Assembly (NCBI GenBank): GCA_934096035.1
Contig: CAKOKX010000001.1
Location: 124,001 to 188,000 of the forward strand
DNA: 64,000 nt
Source: an uncultured Bacilli bacterium
GTDB lineage: Bacteria > Bacillota_I > Bacilli_A > RF39 > UBA660
Reading direction: 5' to 3'
Below are positions 27,941 to 37,689 of the stretch, piece after piece (the first letter of the stretch is position 1; every line of letters starts with the position of its first letter). The notes under the pieces were generated by a model. That model was not told the origin of the DNA. It did no database searches and was given only the letters and a program-made list of their open reading frames with translations. Both the position numbers and the translations under genes were made by a program.

Positions 27941-29863
27941 CTAAAAATCCAAATTCTTTGCATAAGTTGCATTTTCTTCAATAAACTTACGTCTAGGTTC
28001 AACTTCTTCACCCATTAATTTACTAAATGCTGCATCAGCACTAATAGCATCATCTACTGTTATTTTACGAAGAATTCTATGATTTATATCCATTGTAGTT
28101 TCATTTAATTCTTCAGCATCCATTTCTCCTAAACCTTTCATTCTTGCTATATCATATCTAACATTCTTTTCATTTAATGTTTTGATATATTCATCTCTTT
28201 CTTCATCATTTAAAACATATTTTATAGTTTGACCATGTTTAATACAATATAAAGGTGGTTGAGCAGCATATACATAACCAGCTTCCACAATTGGTTTAAA
28301 GAAACGATAAAATAATGTTAATAACAAAACTCTAATGTGAGATCCATCAACATCGGCATCACTCATAATAATAACTTTATGATATCTCATTTTACTTAAA
28401 TCAAATTCTTGACCAATACCAGTACCGAAAGCCGTAATAATTGTTTTAATTTCATCATTACTTAAAGCTCTATCAAGTCTTGCTTTTTCAACATTTAATA
28501 CTTTACCTTTCAAAGGAAGTATAGCTTGAGTCATACTATTTCTACCCTTAATCGCAGAACCCCCTGCACTATCCCCTTCGACCAAGAATATTTCACAAAC
28601 ACTTGGGTCTTTTTCTTTACAATCTACAAGTTTTCCTCCAAAGTTTACGATATCTAAATCACTTTTTCTTCTAGTGGCTTCTCTTGCCTTCTTCGCAGCT
28701 ATTCTACCACGAGATGCACTAATACATTTTTCCACAATTGTTCTAGCTTCATTAGGATTTTCCATTAAAAATCTTTCGAAACCTTGTGAAAATACATCAC
28801 TTGCTATTTTTCTAACTTCACTATTGCCTAACTTAGTCTTAGTTTGTCCTTCAAATTGAGGATCTGGATGTTTACAAGAAATAATCATTGTTAAACCTTC
28901 ACGACAATCTTCTCCAATTAAAGCAGCATCATTTTCTTTTAATATCTTTGCATTTTTAGCATAATTGTTAATAACTTTAGTTAAAGCAGCTTTAACTCCA
29001 TCTTCATGAGTACCACCTTCATAAGTATTAATATTATTAGTAAACGAATAAATACTTGGTGAATAAGTTTCATTATATTGACAAGCAACTTCAATTTCAA
29101 TCCCATTTTCAGAACCATCCATATAAATTATATCATCATGAATTGGTGTCTTACTCTTATTAAGCATTTCAACATATTCAATAATACCTCCATTATAAAG
29201 GAAAGTATCATGTTTTTCAGGTGTTTGTCTTAAATCATATAAATTAATTCTAAGACCTTTATTTAAGAAAGCAATTTCTTGTAATCTTTTATATAAAGTA
29301 TCATAGTTATATACAGTTGTTTCCGTAAATATTTCTTCATCAGGTTTAAATATTACCGTACTTCCAGTTCTTTCAACATCACAAGTATCAATGATTTTTA
29401 ATGGTTCAACTGGATGTCCACCATTTTCAAATCTTTGATAATATACATTTCCATCACGATAAATCTTAACTTCAAGCCATTTAGACAATGCATTAACAAC
29501 ACTAGCTCCAACACCATGAAGACCTCCAGAAACTTTATAACCTTCACCACCAAATTTACCACCAGCATGAAGCACTGTAAAAATTGTTTCTACTGTTGAT
29601 AATCCTGTTTTGGCATTAATACCTGTTGGTATACCTCTACCATCATCCCTTATTTCAATAATATCTCCTTTATTAATCATAACTTCAATATCATCACAAA
29701 AACCAGCTAATGCTTCATCTACAGCATTATCTACGATTTCCCAAACTAAATGATGAAGACCTCTCTCACCAGTTGATCCTATATACATACCAGGTCTTTT
29801 TCTAACAGCCTCAAGCCCTTCCAAAACCTGTATATCACTATCAGTATAATGTGTTTCTTTCAT
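27941..29863 (-). CDS. gyrB: DNA gyrase subunit B
   Basis: 640 residues. ATPase subunit of gyrase: GHKL motifs [22 protein letters not shown] and [15 protein letters not shown]. The TOPRIM domain has EGDSAGGSA and [10 protein letters not shown]. The Arg and Lys active loop [13 protein letters not shown] is present. It follows recF by 3 bases and precedes gyrA, matching the dnaA-dnaN-recF-gyrB-gyrA order. Confidence 0.98.
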   Translation of the reverse strand: MKETHYTDSDIQVLEGLEAVRKRPGMYIGSTGERGLHHLVWEIVDNAVDEALAGFCDDIEVMINKGDIIEIRDDGRGIPTGINAKTGLSTVETIFTVLHAGGKFGGEGYKVSGGLHGVGASVVNALSKWLEVKIYRDGNVYYQRFENGGHPVEPLKIIDTCDVERTGSTVIFKPDEEIFTETTVYNYDTLYKRLQEIAFLNKGLRINLYDLRQTPEKHDTFLYNGGIIEYVEMLNKSKTPIHDDIIYMDGSENGIEIEVACQYNETYSPSIYSFTNNINTYEGGTHEDGVKAALTKVINNYAKNAKILKENDAALIGEDCREGLTMIISCKHPDPQFEGQTKTKLGNSEVRKIASDVFSQGFERFLMENPNEARTIVEKCISASRGRIAAKKAREATRRKSDLDIVNFGGKLVDCKEKDPSVCEIFLVEGDSAGGSAIKGRNSMTQAILPLKGKVLNVEKARLDRALSNDEIKTIITAFGTGIGQEFDLSKMRYHKVIIMSDADVDGSHIRVLLLTLFYRFFKPIVEAGYVYAAQPPLYCIKHGQTIKYVLNDEERDEYIKTLNEKNVRYDIARMKGLGEMDAEELNETTMDINHRILRKITVDDAISADAAFSKLMGEEVEPRRKFIEENATYAKNLDF

Positions 29864-29866
29864 ATT

Positions 29867-30955
29867 CTACTCCTCCTCTAATATACCATCAATTACTTTA
29901 AATTTCTTTGCATCTTTTATTACCTTTTTACTAATATTTTTTAAATCAGTTGTTGTTATAAATGTCTGAACATTTCTATCAAGCATCCCCAACATATTAG
30001 TAATTTTATTCTTATCTAACTCACTAAATAAATCATCTAAAATAAGTATTGGACAATATCCCTTTATTTCATTAACAACACTTATTTCTGCTAACTTAAA
30101 GGAAATAATAGCATTCTTTCTTTGCCCTTCACTTCCCCATTCTTTTAAATTATTATTATCTAAAATAAATACAATATCATCATGATGAATTCCTTCCAAA
30201 GTTTTACCAACACTAAGTTCTTTCTGATAATTTTCTTTATATCTTTTAAATAAAGTTTCTTCATCTTTTTTCTTAAATGTTGATACATATCTTACTTTTA
30301 AAGTTCCACTACCAAATATTTTTTCATAATTACTTGTAATATATTTATTTATATTATCAATAAAATTTTCTCTATATTTACAAATAATACTCCCATATTC
30401 AATCAACTTTTTAGTTAAAATATCTAAATAAGTACTTGTGTAATTACCATTTACATACATTCCTCTTAAATAAAAGTTTCTCTGTTTTAAAATCTTTTGA
30501 TAATTAGCTAAAATTACTAAATATTCTTTATAAATTTGACTAATTTCAATATTTAATAATCTTCTTCTTTCGCTTGGTGCTTCATCAATTAATCTTGTAT
30601 CACTTGGATTAAATAAAATAACATTTACTCTTGAAACATAATCACTTACTTTATCTTGCTTCTCACCATTAATTGTTACAATTTTTCCTTCATTGCTTAT
30701 TTCTACACCAAACTCATTTTCATCATTATTTTTAAAAACATTTCCATTAATTTTTGCTTTTATTTTTCCTTTCTTAATCATCACTTTATCATTATTTATT
30801 CTAAATGATTTAGTTAGTGCTAAAGTATATATAGCTTCAATAATATTTGTTTTTCCACTACCATTTAAACCATATATAATATTTAAGTCACCAAAAGAGA
30901 TATTTAATGATTCATAATTTCGAAAATTCATTAAAGTTAAATTATCTATTTTCAT
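29867..30955 (-). CDS. recF: DNA replication and repair protein RecF
   Basis: 362 residues. SMC-like ATPase that binds gapped DNA and aids RecA loading. Walker A GLNGSGKTN at about 30-38, signature motif in GSEGQRKNAIISFKLAE, and Walker B ILILDDLFSELD. Start MKIDNLTLMNFRNYESL is canonical. It lies just upstream of gyrB. Confidence 0.97.
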   Translation of the reverse strand: MKIDNLTLMNFRNYESLNISFGDLNIIYGLNGSGKTNIIEAIYTLALTKSFRINNDKVMIKKGKIKAKINGNVFKNNDENEFGVEISNEGKIVTINGEKQDKVSDYVSRVNVILFNPSDTRLIDEAPSERRRLLNIEISQIYKEYLVILANYQKILKQRNFYLRGMYVNGNYTSTYLDILTKKLIEYGSIICKYRENFIDNINKYITSNYEKIFGSGTLKVRYVSTFKKKDEETLFKRYKENYQKELSVGKTLEGIHHDDIVFILDNNNLKEWGSEGQRKNAIISFKLAEISVVNEIKGYCPILILDDLFSELDKNKITNMLGMLDRNVQTFITTTDLKNISKKVIKDAKKFKVIDGILEEE

Positions 30956-31074
30956 TAAATTACCCCCTTTAGTGCCCTACATTAAAAATTTAAGGCATTT
31001 TGGTATACCTATACACATAATAATTATATCACAAAAATTCCCCTAATAAAAGAAAAATCTCACTTTTTAACAAA

Positions 31075-31503
31075 TTATCCTCGTGTTAAATACACTAACC
31101 ACAACCTACTACATTTTAAAAGTTGATTATTAAACTTTGCAGGGGTTATATTAAAGCATTTTTTTTCACCATTTTTAAATAAAACAACAATACCATTCTG
31201 ACTCTTTTCATAGTTTTGCACTTTATTAAAATTAAGCCAATAATAGCTTTTTTCTTCTTTTATTGGAAAAAAGATTATATTATTCTTTTCACTTATCATA
31301 ATTGGTAACTTATAACAACCACCAAGAATATTTTTACTTCCCATAATTCTTCCCTTCAAAGAACTACCATAATAAATACAGCTAAAATTTAATATAGAAT
31401 TTAATAAATTACCATCAAATTTTAATTGATTATCTTCTTCATGAACAATAGTATTTTCGCCATTAAATTCCATAAAAAGAGTATTATTATTAATTTTAAA
31501 CAT
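31075..31503 (-). CDS. ComK-like transcription factor
   Basis: 142 residues, shorter than B. subtilis ComK (192). The core matches ComK by eye: C.YYGSS..GR..G, then K.PIMIS...NIIFFP, a W, V.FKNG, and F.NQ. ComK is the competence master activator in Bacillus. The start has AGGAG seven bases upstream. It occupies the slot between dnaN and recF, usually filled by the S4 protein YaaA. The C-terminal part of ComK is missing, so its activity and targets are uncertain. Confidence 0.75.
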   Translation of the reverse strand: MFKINNNTLFMEFNGENTIVHEEDNQLKFDGNLLNSILNFSCIYYGSSLKGRIMGSKNILGGCYKLPIMISEKNNIIFFPIKEEKSYYWLNFNKVQNYEKSQNGIVVLFKNGEKKCFNITPAKFNNQLLKCSRLWLVYLTRG

Positions 31504-31560
31504 CTTAATTCTCCTTTCTTGATTTGCTATAATAGCAAAACCTTTTTAAAAAATTTGTCG

Positions 31561-31590
31561 AAAAAAAAAGAACAAGTTAATATTTTGTTC
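31561..31590 (-). terminator. Terminator of dnaN
   Basis: Stem GAACAA / TTGTTC with nine U following on the minus strand, just past the dnaN stop. Confidence 0.75.
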
Positions 31591-31601
31591 ATTTTTTAAA
31601 A

Positions 31602-32720
31602 TTAATATGTTTTTATAGGTAAAATTAACTCTGTTAAAGTATCATCTACAACTGGTTTTATAAGAATAGGTTTATCATCTGTATTTAATAATAATAAAAT
31701 ATTTTCTTCTTTAATTACCTTTAAGGCATCCATCATAAATTTACTTGAGAAAGATATTTCTATCTTTTCTTTATTATTACAATCAATACTTAATTTTTCT
31801 TCAGCATTACCTAATTCATTACTTGTAGATGTTATTACCATATCTTTATCTTGAATATGCATTTTTATTATATTTTTATCTTTATTTTGAGCAAGTAATG
31901 AAGCTCTATCAACAGCATCATAAAATTCTCTCATATTTAAATTAATAATATATGCAAAATCATTTGGAATAAAATGACTAGTTTCTGGATAACTTCCACT
32001 TAAAAGGTTACTTTGAATATAAATATTCTTATAAACAAATAATATTTTGTTAGTAAATACATAGATTTCCACATTATCATCATCTGCTATAATCTTTTCT
32101 AGTTCAGTAATACTTCTACCAGGAATAACAATATTTATTTGTTTAGAACTAGGTACATCTAATTTAATATTTTTCTTAGATAATCTATAAGAATCAGTAC
32201 AAATACATTCTAAAATATCACCATTTACTTTAAAATTAATACCTGTAAGAAGTGGTCTTACTTCTTGTGTTGACAATGCATAAGATGTTTGATTTATTAA
32301 TTCTCTTAAATTTTGTGAATTAACATTAATTACATCACTACCCTTATCAATCATAATATTTGGATAATCATTTGGATTATAACAATTTAATCTATATTGA
32401 TTATTCGGAGTACTAATCTTTATTTTTAGATTATCTTCAACTTCAAAATCTATTACATCACTAGGCATTTTCCTAATCATATCCACAAAATATTTACTTT
32501 GAATAATAATTCTTCCTTTGCCTTCCATCATTTTAATATTTTCATGAGGAATTAAAACTTTAATAGTAAGTTCTGAATCACTAGCAAGTAATTCCATTCC
32601 TTTTTCATTAATATCAAATACTATTCCATTTAGTACTGGAATTGTAGTCCTTTGACTTAAAGCTTTAGTAACATTATTTAATGCTTCCAAAATTACATTT
32701 TTTTCAATTGTCCATTTCAT
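31602..32720 (-). CDS. dnaN: DNA polymerase III beta sliding clamp
   Basis: 372 residues, three-domain clamp length. Begins MKWTIEKNVILEALNNVTKALS. Seen are ITELEKII, the conserved NPNDYPNI..., and the C-terminal PILIKPVVDDTLTELILPIKTY, which fits the family M-P-(M/V)-R-like ending. The clamp tethers polymerase to DNA. GAAGGA ribosome site. It is downstream of dnaA with oriC elements in the gap. Confidence 0.97.
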   Translation of the reverse strand: MKWTIEKNVILEALNNVTKALSQRTTIPVLNGIVFDINEKGMELLASDSELTIKVLIPHENIKMMEGKGRIIIQSKYFVDMIRKMPSDVIDFEVEDNLKIKISTPNNQYRLNCYNPNDYPNIMIDKGSDVINVNSQNLRELINQTSYALSTQEVRPLLTGINFKVNGDILECICTDSYRLSKKNIKLDVPSSKQINIVIPGRSITELEKIIADDDNVEIYVFTNKILFVYKNIYIQSNLLSGSYPETSHFIPNDFAYIINLNMREFYDAVDRASLLAQNKDKNIIKMHIQDKDMVITSTSNELGNAEEKLSIDCNNKEKIEISFSSKFMMDALKVIKEENILLLLNTDDKPILIKPVVDDTLTELILPIKTY

Positions 32721-32734
32721 ATTTTTTCCTTCTT

Positions 32735-32848
32735 TCTTTATTAGTTTTTTTTATTATTATTTATTAATAGCGTTGATAATGTTGATAACTAATTAATTTA
32801 CTTATTTTACTTAGAAAATGATTATTTTTTATACCCAACTTATCAACA
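32735..32848. other. dnaA-dnaN origin segment (unwinding side)
   Basis: Three TTATCAACA-type boxes: 32771-32779 (ends with G instead of A) and 32780-32788, adjacent and both on the minus strand, and 32840-32848 on the plus strand. On the minus strand the tandem pair is followed by CTATTAATAAATAATAAT, which resembles the CTA-type DnaA-trio array next to a very AT-rich unwinding stretch. This layout matches the incC half of the B. subtilis bipartite origin. Confidence 0.65.
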
Positions 32849-34192
32849 TTATTGTAACTTCATTTTAATTTCTTTCAACACATTATTTAAATTCGGATTA
32901 GTTTCTAATTCTTCTTTTATCTTATCACATGCTGTTGATACTGTAGAATGATCTCTACCCCCGAATTCAAGTCCTATTTTCTGTAAATTTTCATCTGTTT
33001 CAACTCTACATAAGTACATTGCTATATGTCTAGGTTTTACTACTGTATTAGTTCTTCGCTTACTTTTTAAATCATCTACCGATATTTTAAAATATTCTGC
33101 AACAGCATTTTGGATAGAACCAATCGAATTGTTGATAAATATGTTAGTATTAACATAATCATTTAATGCTTCGTTAGCAAAATCCAAAGTAATTTTATCA
33201 GGAACCATCATTGCTGTGTAAGCTAGCAACCTGTTTATAGTTCCTTCAATGTGTCTAACATCATTAACACATGAATTAGCAATATATTCTATAACATCAT
33301 TAGTTAATTTATCTTCAATACTTGTATTTTTTATCTTTGATCTTATAATATCACATCTTAGATTAAAGTCTGGTGGGAATATATCAACAGGAAGCCCCCA
33401 CATAAACCTACTTCTAAGTCTTTCTTCAATTTTCTTTAAGTCATCTGGACTCTTATCACTACTTATAATTATTTGTTTATTTGCTTGATGTAAAGCATTA
33501 AATGTATGGAAAAACTCTTGTTGTGTTTTTTCTGCTTCTACTAAAAATTGAATATCATCTATTATTAATACATCTACATTACGATATTTATCTTTAAAAT
33601 CATTAGCATATCCCATTTTATTATTACTTGTAGCAATACCAGTAAATTCATCTCTAAATTCATTACTTGTTGTATATAATACCTTTAAATTAGAATGATC
33701 TTTAATATAATTTCCTATTGCTTGCATTAAATGTGTTTTCCCTATTCCACTTCTTCCATATATAAATAACGGATTGTGGATAGTTCCCGGAGCTTCCGCA
33801 ACTGCTCTGGCTGCAACAAATGCAAGTCTATTTGAATTACCTACTACATAATTATCAAAAGTAAATTTTGGATTTAAATTTGTATTCCATTCTATATCTT
33901 TTTCAACAGTTTCTTCAGGAACTACAGGTTCAACAAAGTTTTCAACTTCTTCTTCAGTAATATAATTAAATGTATAATTTATACCAGTTAAAGCAAAAAA
34001 TGTATTACTTATAAGATCTTTATATGTTTCTCCAAGCATTTTTTTAGTTATTTGCAATCCAACTTTTATTGTTACTACATTGTTGACAATTGATAATAGT
34101 TCAAGTTTTGAAAACCAAATATTATAAATTGTATCGCTAACTTGATTCTGAATATCTTTTAAAAAATGTGAAAAAAGCTCATCAGTTTTCAA
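32849..34192 (-). CDS. dnaA: Chromosomal replication initiator DnaA
   Basis: 447 residues. Domain I at the N-terminus, then AAA+ domain III with P-loop GRSGIGKT (146-153) and Walker B VLIIDDIQFL. DNA-binding domain IV near the end contains GGRDHSTVSTACDKI. The start is TTG, behind GGTGAGG. Box-like sequences lie on both sides of the gene. DnaA binds these and melts the origin. Confidence 0.98.
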   Translation of the reverse strand: MKTDELFSHFLKDIQNQVSDTIYNIWFSKLELLSIVNNVVTIKVGLQITKKMLGETYKDLISNTFFALTGINYTFNYITEEEVENFVEPVVPEETVEKDIEWNTNLNPKFTFDNYVVGNSNRLAFVAARAVAEAPGTIHNPLFIYGRSGIGKTHLMQAIGNYIKDHSNLKVLYTTSNEFRDEFTGIATSNNKMGYANDFKDKYRNVDVLIIDDIQFLVEAEKTQQEFFHTFNALHQANKQIIISSDKSPDDLKKIEERLRSRFMWGLPVDIFPPDFNLRCDIIRSKIKNTSIEDKLTNDVIEYIANSCVNDVRHIEGTINRLLAYTAMMVPDKITLDFANEALNDYVNTNIFINNSIGSIQNAVAEYFKISVDDLKSKRRTNTVVKPRHIAMYLCRVETDENLQKIGLEFGGRDHSTVSTACDKIKEELETNPNLNNVLKEIKMKLQ

Positions 34193-34525
34193 AACCTCAC
34201 CCCACTAACTAAATTTCCTAACTAAATTTTACCCCATTTTTCTAAAAAAAAAAAGACTAAATTTCAATTTTTGATAACTTTTTTATAATCCCCAAAATTA
34301 TCAACAGAGAAAAGTCTTATTTTATGCTTGTTTAAACAAGTTATCAACAGTATCAACAAATTTTTGTTAACATAGTATTTATCCCCATTCTATCAACAAA
34401 CACAATTTTGATAAAATGTTGTTAATTATGTGGATTATTTTTGATAGTTATCCACAAATTATCCACAATCCACAAAAATGGCTAGTTATTAACAAAAAGT
34501 TGTGATATAATAGTAATGATGTAAA
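34193..34525. other. oriC upstream of dnaA
   Basis: 333 gene-free bases with DnaA boxes. TTATCCACA is at 34448-34456 and 34459-34467, spaced 2 bp. TTATCAACA is at 34298-34306 and 34341-34349, with further near-matches (TATCAACAAA, AATCCACAAA). It holds the dnaA promoter side and a TATAAT box for the plus-strand phosphoesterase gene at about 34506-34511. The bipartite arrangement around dnaA fits B. subtilis. Confidence 0.85.
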
Positions 34526-35344
34526 ATGGAAAAAGTAGCAATTTTAAATGATATACACGGTAATTTATTTTTATTAAATAAAGCTCTAGATTATTTAAAA
34601 GATAAGAACATATCTAAATTTTTAGTTTGTGGAGATTTTTTAACTGATGGACCCGATGATAATAAAATTATAGATACTCTAAAAAAACTAAATTCTGAAG
34701 TAATTTTAGGTAATAGGGAAGAATCATTACTAAAATTAACACCTAATTCTGGTGAAATATCTGAAAAATTTTATTCATTTTATTATACTTACCAAAATTT
34801 AACATTAGAAAACCTAGAATATCTAAAAAAGTTACCCACAACAAAAATAATAAATATTGCTAATAAGAAAATTTGTATGTCTCATGGAAGTCCTTACAAA
34901 AGTAGGGATATGATAGATTCAACGTCATATGAACAATTTGCTAAAGTAATAATTGATTATGATGCCGATGTGTATTTGTTTGCACACACACATAGATATT
35001 TTGAAAAGATCTACAAAAATAGATTGTTTGTAAATTCCGGAGCAGTTAATTTATCCATGGGTAGATCAAAATCATCAACATTTGGAATTTTATCTTTATC
35101 TGATGATTTAATTATATATGACCAAATAATTTTAGATTATGATTTTGAAAAAGTAAAAAGGTATTATACTGAAAGTAATTTTTATAAAGTACATCCCGAA
35201 TGGTGCAACATTATATTATATATGTTAAAAGACGGTATTGAATATAATACAAAATTTTCTAAAATGTATGATTACAATAAAAGTTTAAAAACAAATTATT
35301 ACAAATTTACATTTATATATAATCTTCCAAAAATAGTTGAATAA
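34526..35344 (+). CDS. Calcineurin-like metallophosphoesterase
   Basis: 272 residues. Metal-binding motifs are in order: NDIHGN (8-13), CGDF (around 35), LGNREE, SHGSP, and FAHTHR. The N-terminal ~190 residues form the phosphoesterase domain. The substrate cannot be told from sequence; YfcE-type phosphodiesterases and protein phosphatases share it. An extended -10 TATAAT precedes it. No strong ribosome site is visible. It is the first gene to the right of oriC. Confidence 0.85.
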   Translation: MEKVAILNDIHGNLFLLNKALDYLKDKNISKFLVCGDFLTDGPDDNKIIDTLKKLNSEVILGNREESLLKLTPNSGEISEKFYSFYYTYQNLTLENLEYLKKLPTTKIINIANKKICMSHGSPYKSRDMIDSTSYEQFAKVIIDYDADVYLFAHTHRYFEKIYKNRLFVNSGAVNLSMGRSKSSTFGILSLSDDLIIYDQIILDYDFEKVKRYYTESNFYKVHPEWCNIILYMLKDGIEYNTKFSKMYDYNKSLKTNYYKFTFIYNLPKIVE

Positions 35345-35394
35345 TTAAAATAATATGTTAAAATATTTTAATATGTTGAAGGGAAGGTTTTGAC

Positions 35395-36057
35395 ATGGCA
35401 AATATTTTAGAATCAAAATCAAGATTAAAACAAATTATTTATACAAATAAAGATAAATTCACTAAAGAAATATTCGATTATTTAAATTCATTATTAGAAT
35501 TAGAATTTGCAGTAACAAAAGATTATATAAATTCAAAAACAAGAATAGAATTATCACAAGATGAAACCTATTACCAAGTAGCTTTATATAATATTTATCA
35601 CTTAATAGACAATTTACTTACAAGACTTGATACAACCAAATTTGTTAGTTTCGATAAACTTCCACATTATGATTCATATGAAATGCAAGGAATATCAAAA
35701 TTAAGAGATGAAGCAAATTCTAATTTATTTAGATTAATTAGAGTATTATATAATTTTGAAGATTGGCAAAATATTTCTATTGTTAATGACTTATACTTAT
35801 CAAGTGAAGGAGAAGTTACGAGAAAAAAAGCGGAAGAATTTTTTATAAAAAGAGATTTATCGCAAGAATTGCACAAAGAATTATTACAAGAATTTGCCTT
35901 AGAAAAAATAGAATTTGTAACCATTCCTTCAAAATTAATTACGGAAGATATTGGGTGGAGTACAAGTGTTACCAAAAAAGAACAAAAATTAATACGAACT
36001 CTACCAGGAATAACATTTATCCATGAAATACACCAAGAATATTTTGCAAAAAAGTAG
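35395..36057 (+). CDS. Hypothetical protein
   Basis: 220 residues, soluble, mostly helical by composition, no signal or membrane segment. Not recognised. Ribosome site GAAGGGAAGG precedes the ATG. It sits alone between the phosphoesterase and the rpmH promoter, and no catalytic motif is visible. Confidence 0.7.
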   Translation: MANILESKSRLKQIIYTNKDKFTKEIFDYLNSLLELEFAVTKDYINSKTRIELSQDETYYQVALYNIYHLIDNLLTRLDTTKFVSFDKLPHYDSYEMQGISKLRDEANSNLFRLIRVLYNFEDWQNISIVNDLYLSSEGEVTRKKAEEFFIKRDLSQELHKELLQEFALEKIEFVTIPSKLITEDIGWSTSVTKKEQKLIRTLPGITFIHEIHQEYFAKK

Positions 36058-36096
36058 TTAATTTGACATTAAAATGGCTGTAAATAGCAATTTTTC

Positions 36097-36126
36097 TTGA
36101 CTTATCATTAATTTTAATATTATAAT
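36097..36126 (+). promoter_or_regulatory. rpmH promoter
   Basis: TTGACT (36097-36102) and TATAAT (36121-36126), 18-bp spacing, upstream of the rpmH ribosome site AAAGGAG. Confidence 0.7.
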
Positions 36127-36160
36127 AATAACGCTATTAAAGAAAAGGAGAAATTATATT

Positions 36161-36283
36161 ATGAAAAGAACATATCAACCAAATAAAAGAAAAGCAGCAA
36201 AGAAACATGGTTTTTTTGCTCGTAAAGAAACTGATATATTAAAGAATCGTCGTAGAAAAGGACGTAAAGTTTTATGTAAGTAA
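36161..36283 (+). CDS. rpmH: 50S ribosomal protein L34
   Basis: 40 residues, slightly shorter than the usual 44-46. Starts [11 protein letters not shown] and ends [11 protein letters not shown]. Basic, small, binds 23S rRNA. The missing residues are in the middle loop relative to the Bacillus protein. AAAGGAG lies in front. It heads the rpmH-rnpA-yidC-jag cluster typical of the origin side. Confidence 0.97.
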   Translation: MKRTYQPNKRKAAKKHGFFARKETDILKNRRRKGRKVLCK

Positions 36284-36309
36284 AAAACCACTTTATTGTG
36301 GTTTTTTTT
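36284..36309 (+). terminator. Attenuator-like terminator between rpmH and rnpA
   Basis: Stem AAAACCAC / GTGGTTTT with a six-base loop and an eight-T run directly after rpmH. It lets abundant rpmH RNA end before rnpA. Confidence 0.8.
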
Positions 36310-36322
36310 CCTAAAAAAAATT

Positions 36323-36652
36323 ATGAAAAGATACGAAATGGTTAAATCTCATGAAGAATTTAATGAGATTATAAATAAAGGAAATAAAATAAAAGGAAAG
36401 TATGTATATATTTTTTTCAAAGAAAAAGACTTTTCAAAACCAAATTATGGTATTGCAGTTGGTAAAAAACTAGGTAATGCTGTAGTTAGAAATAAATTTA
36501 AACGACAATTTCGAAATATTGTAGATAATAACAGATTTCTCTTTAAAAATAATCACAATTATATTATAATGATTAAAAAGGAAGCAAATAATGCTTCATT
36601 TAGTGATTTAGAAAATGATTTAATAAATACACTGAAGAAAGGAAATTCATGA
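36323..36652 (+). CDS. rnpA: Ribonuclease P protein component
   Basis: 109 residues. Basic protein with the RnpA core: K.RYEMVKSHEEF, GIAVGKKLGNAVVRNKFKRQFR. It supports RNase P RNA in tRNA 5' processing. An upstream in-frame ORF start falls inside the terminator, so the ATG at 36323 was chosen. The stop overlaps the yidC start by 4 bases. Confidence 0.97.
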   Translation: MKRYEMVKSHEEFNEIINKGNKIKGKYVYIFFKEKDFSKPNYGIAVGKKLGNAVVRNKFKRQFRNIVDNNRFLFKNNHNYIIMIKKEANNASFSDLENDLINTLKKGNS

Positions 36653-37689
36653 AAAATAAAATAATGGCAATTATACTTGTTTGTGTTTTATTGCTTACAA
36701 GTGGATGTGGTGATAACAAGTATATAAAAGATAAAGACAATAAAATAGTAACATATAAAGAAACTGGTCAAATGCTTGAAAAAGATATTGTATGTTTACC
36801 AGAAAAAGATGGCGAATTATATAATCTTTATAAAGAATACAAAGATCAATTAAATATTGATTTTGAAGATTTACCAGCATGTACAGAATTTAAAGTTACA
36901 TCAAACGAATCATCAGGTTTATGGGAATTTTTATTTGTAAAACCCTTAGCATTCTTAATACTTGTTCTAGGTAAATTAGTGGGTAACTTTGGTATTTCTT
37001 TAATTCTTATAGGTTTAGCAATTAGATTAGTACTTTTACCATTTACAATAAAGAGTACTAAACAAACTATGAACATGAAAAAAGCTCAACCAGAAATTGA
37101 AAAAATTGAAAGAAAATATCGTAATAGAACAGATAATGAATCTTTGATGGCTAAAAGTCAAGAAACAATGATGGTTTACAAAAAATATAAAGTAAATCCA
37201 ATGATAGGTTGTTTAATGGCGTTTATTCAATTACCATTATTCTTTGCCTTCTTACAAGCAATATATAGAACACCAGCTATATATGAAGAAACATTATTAA
37301 CATTCAATTTAGGTATGACCCCACTTGTGGGTATTAAAACCGGTAATTATCTATATTTATTACTTTTAGTTTTAATCGCCGTATCAACATATTTCTCATT
37401 TAAACAAACAATGTCTCAGACTGGCAGCGCAGCTCCAGAAGCAGCTAAACAAATGAAAACAATGTTATATGTAATGCTAGTAGTAATAACTTATGCATCA
37501 CTAACATTACCAACAGCCTTAGCATTCTACTGGATTGTTACATATGCATTCATCGCAGTACAAAATATAATTATTAATAAAGTTAACAATAAAGACTTAA
37601 CTAATAAAAAGAAAGATAATAATAAAAAAGATAAAATAAAAGATAAATTAGTTAAGAAAGAAGGTATGAAGTATGGAAAAGATAATTAA
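36649..37689 (+). CDS. yidC: Membrane protein insertase YidC/SpoIIIJ
   Basis: 346 residues. Lipoprotein signal with lipobox LLTSGC (Cys20), then five membrane segments and a Lys-rich tail. The conserved Arg in IGLAIRLVLLPFTIKST lies in the first core segment, with the coiled C1 region following. It inserts membrane proteins, and the SpoIIIJ type is needed in sporulation. It overlaps rnpA and jag (17 bases). Confidence 0.96.
   Translation: MKNKIMAIILVCVLLLTSGCGDNKYIKDKDNKIVTYKETGQMLEKDIVCLPEKDGELYNLYKEYKDQLNIDFEDLPACTEFKVTSNESSGLWEFLFVKPLAFLILVLGKLVGNFGISLILIGLAIRLVLLPFTIKSTKQTMNMKKAQPEIEKIERKYRNRTDNESLMAKSQETMMVYKKYKVNPMIGCLMAFIQLPLFFAFLQAIYRTPAIYEETLLTFNLGMTPLVGIKTGNYLYLLLLVLIAVSTYFSFKQTMSQTGSAAPEAAKQMKTMLYVMLVVITYASLTLPTALAFYWIVTYAFIAVQNIIINKVNNKDLTNKKKDNNKKDKIKDKLVKKEGMKYGKDN

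Noticed and set aside
36296..36322. Upstream extension of rnpA
   Set aside because: It is translated from the terminator hairpin T-run; the ATG at 36323 is the family start.
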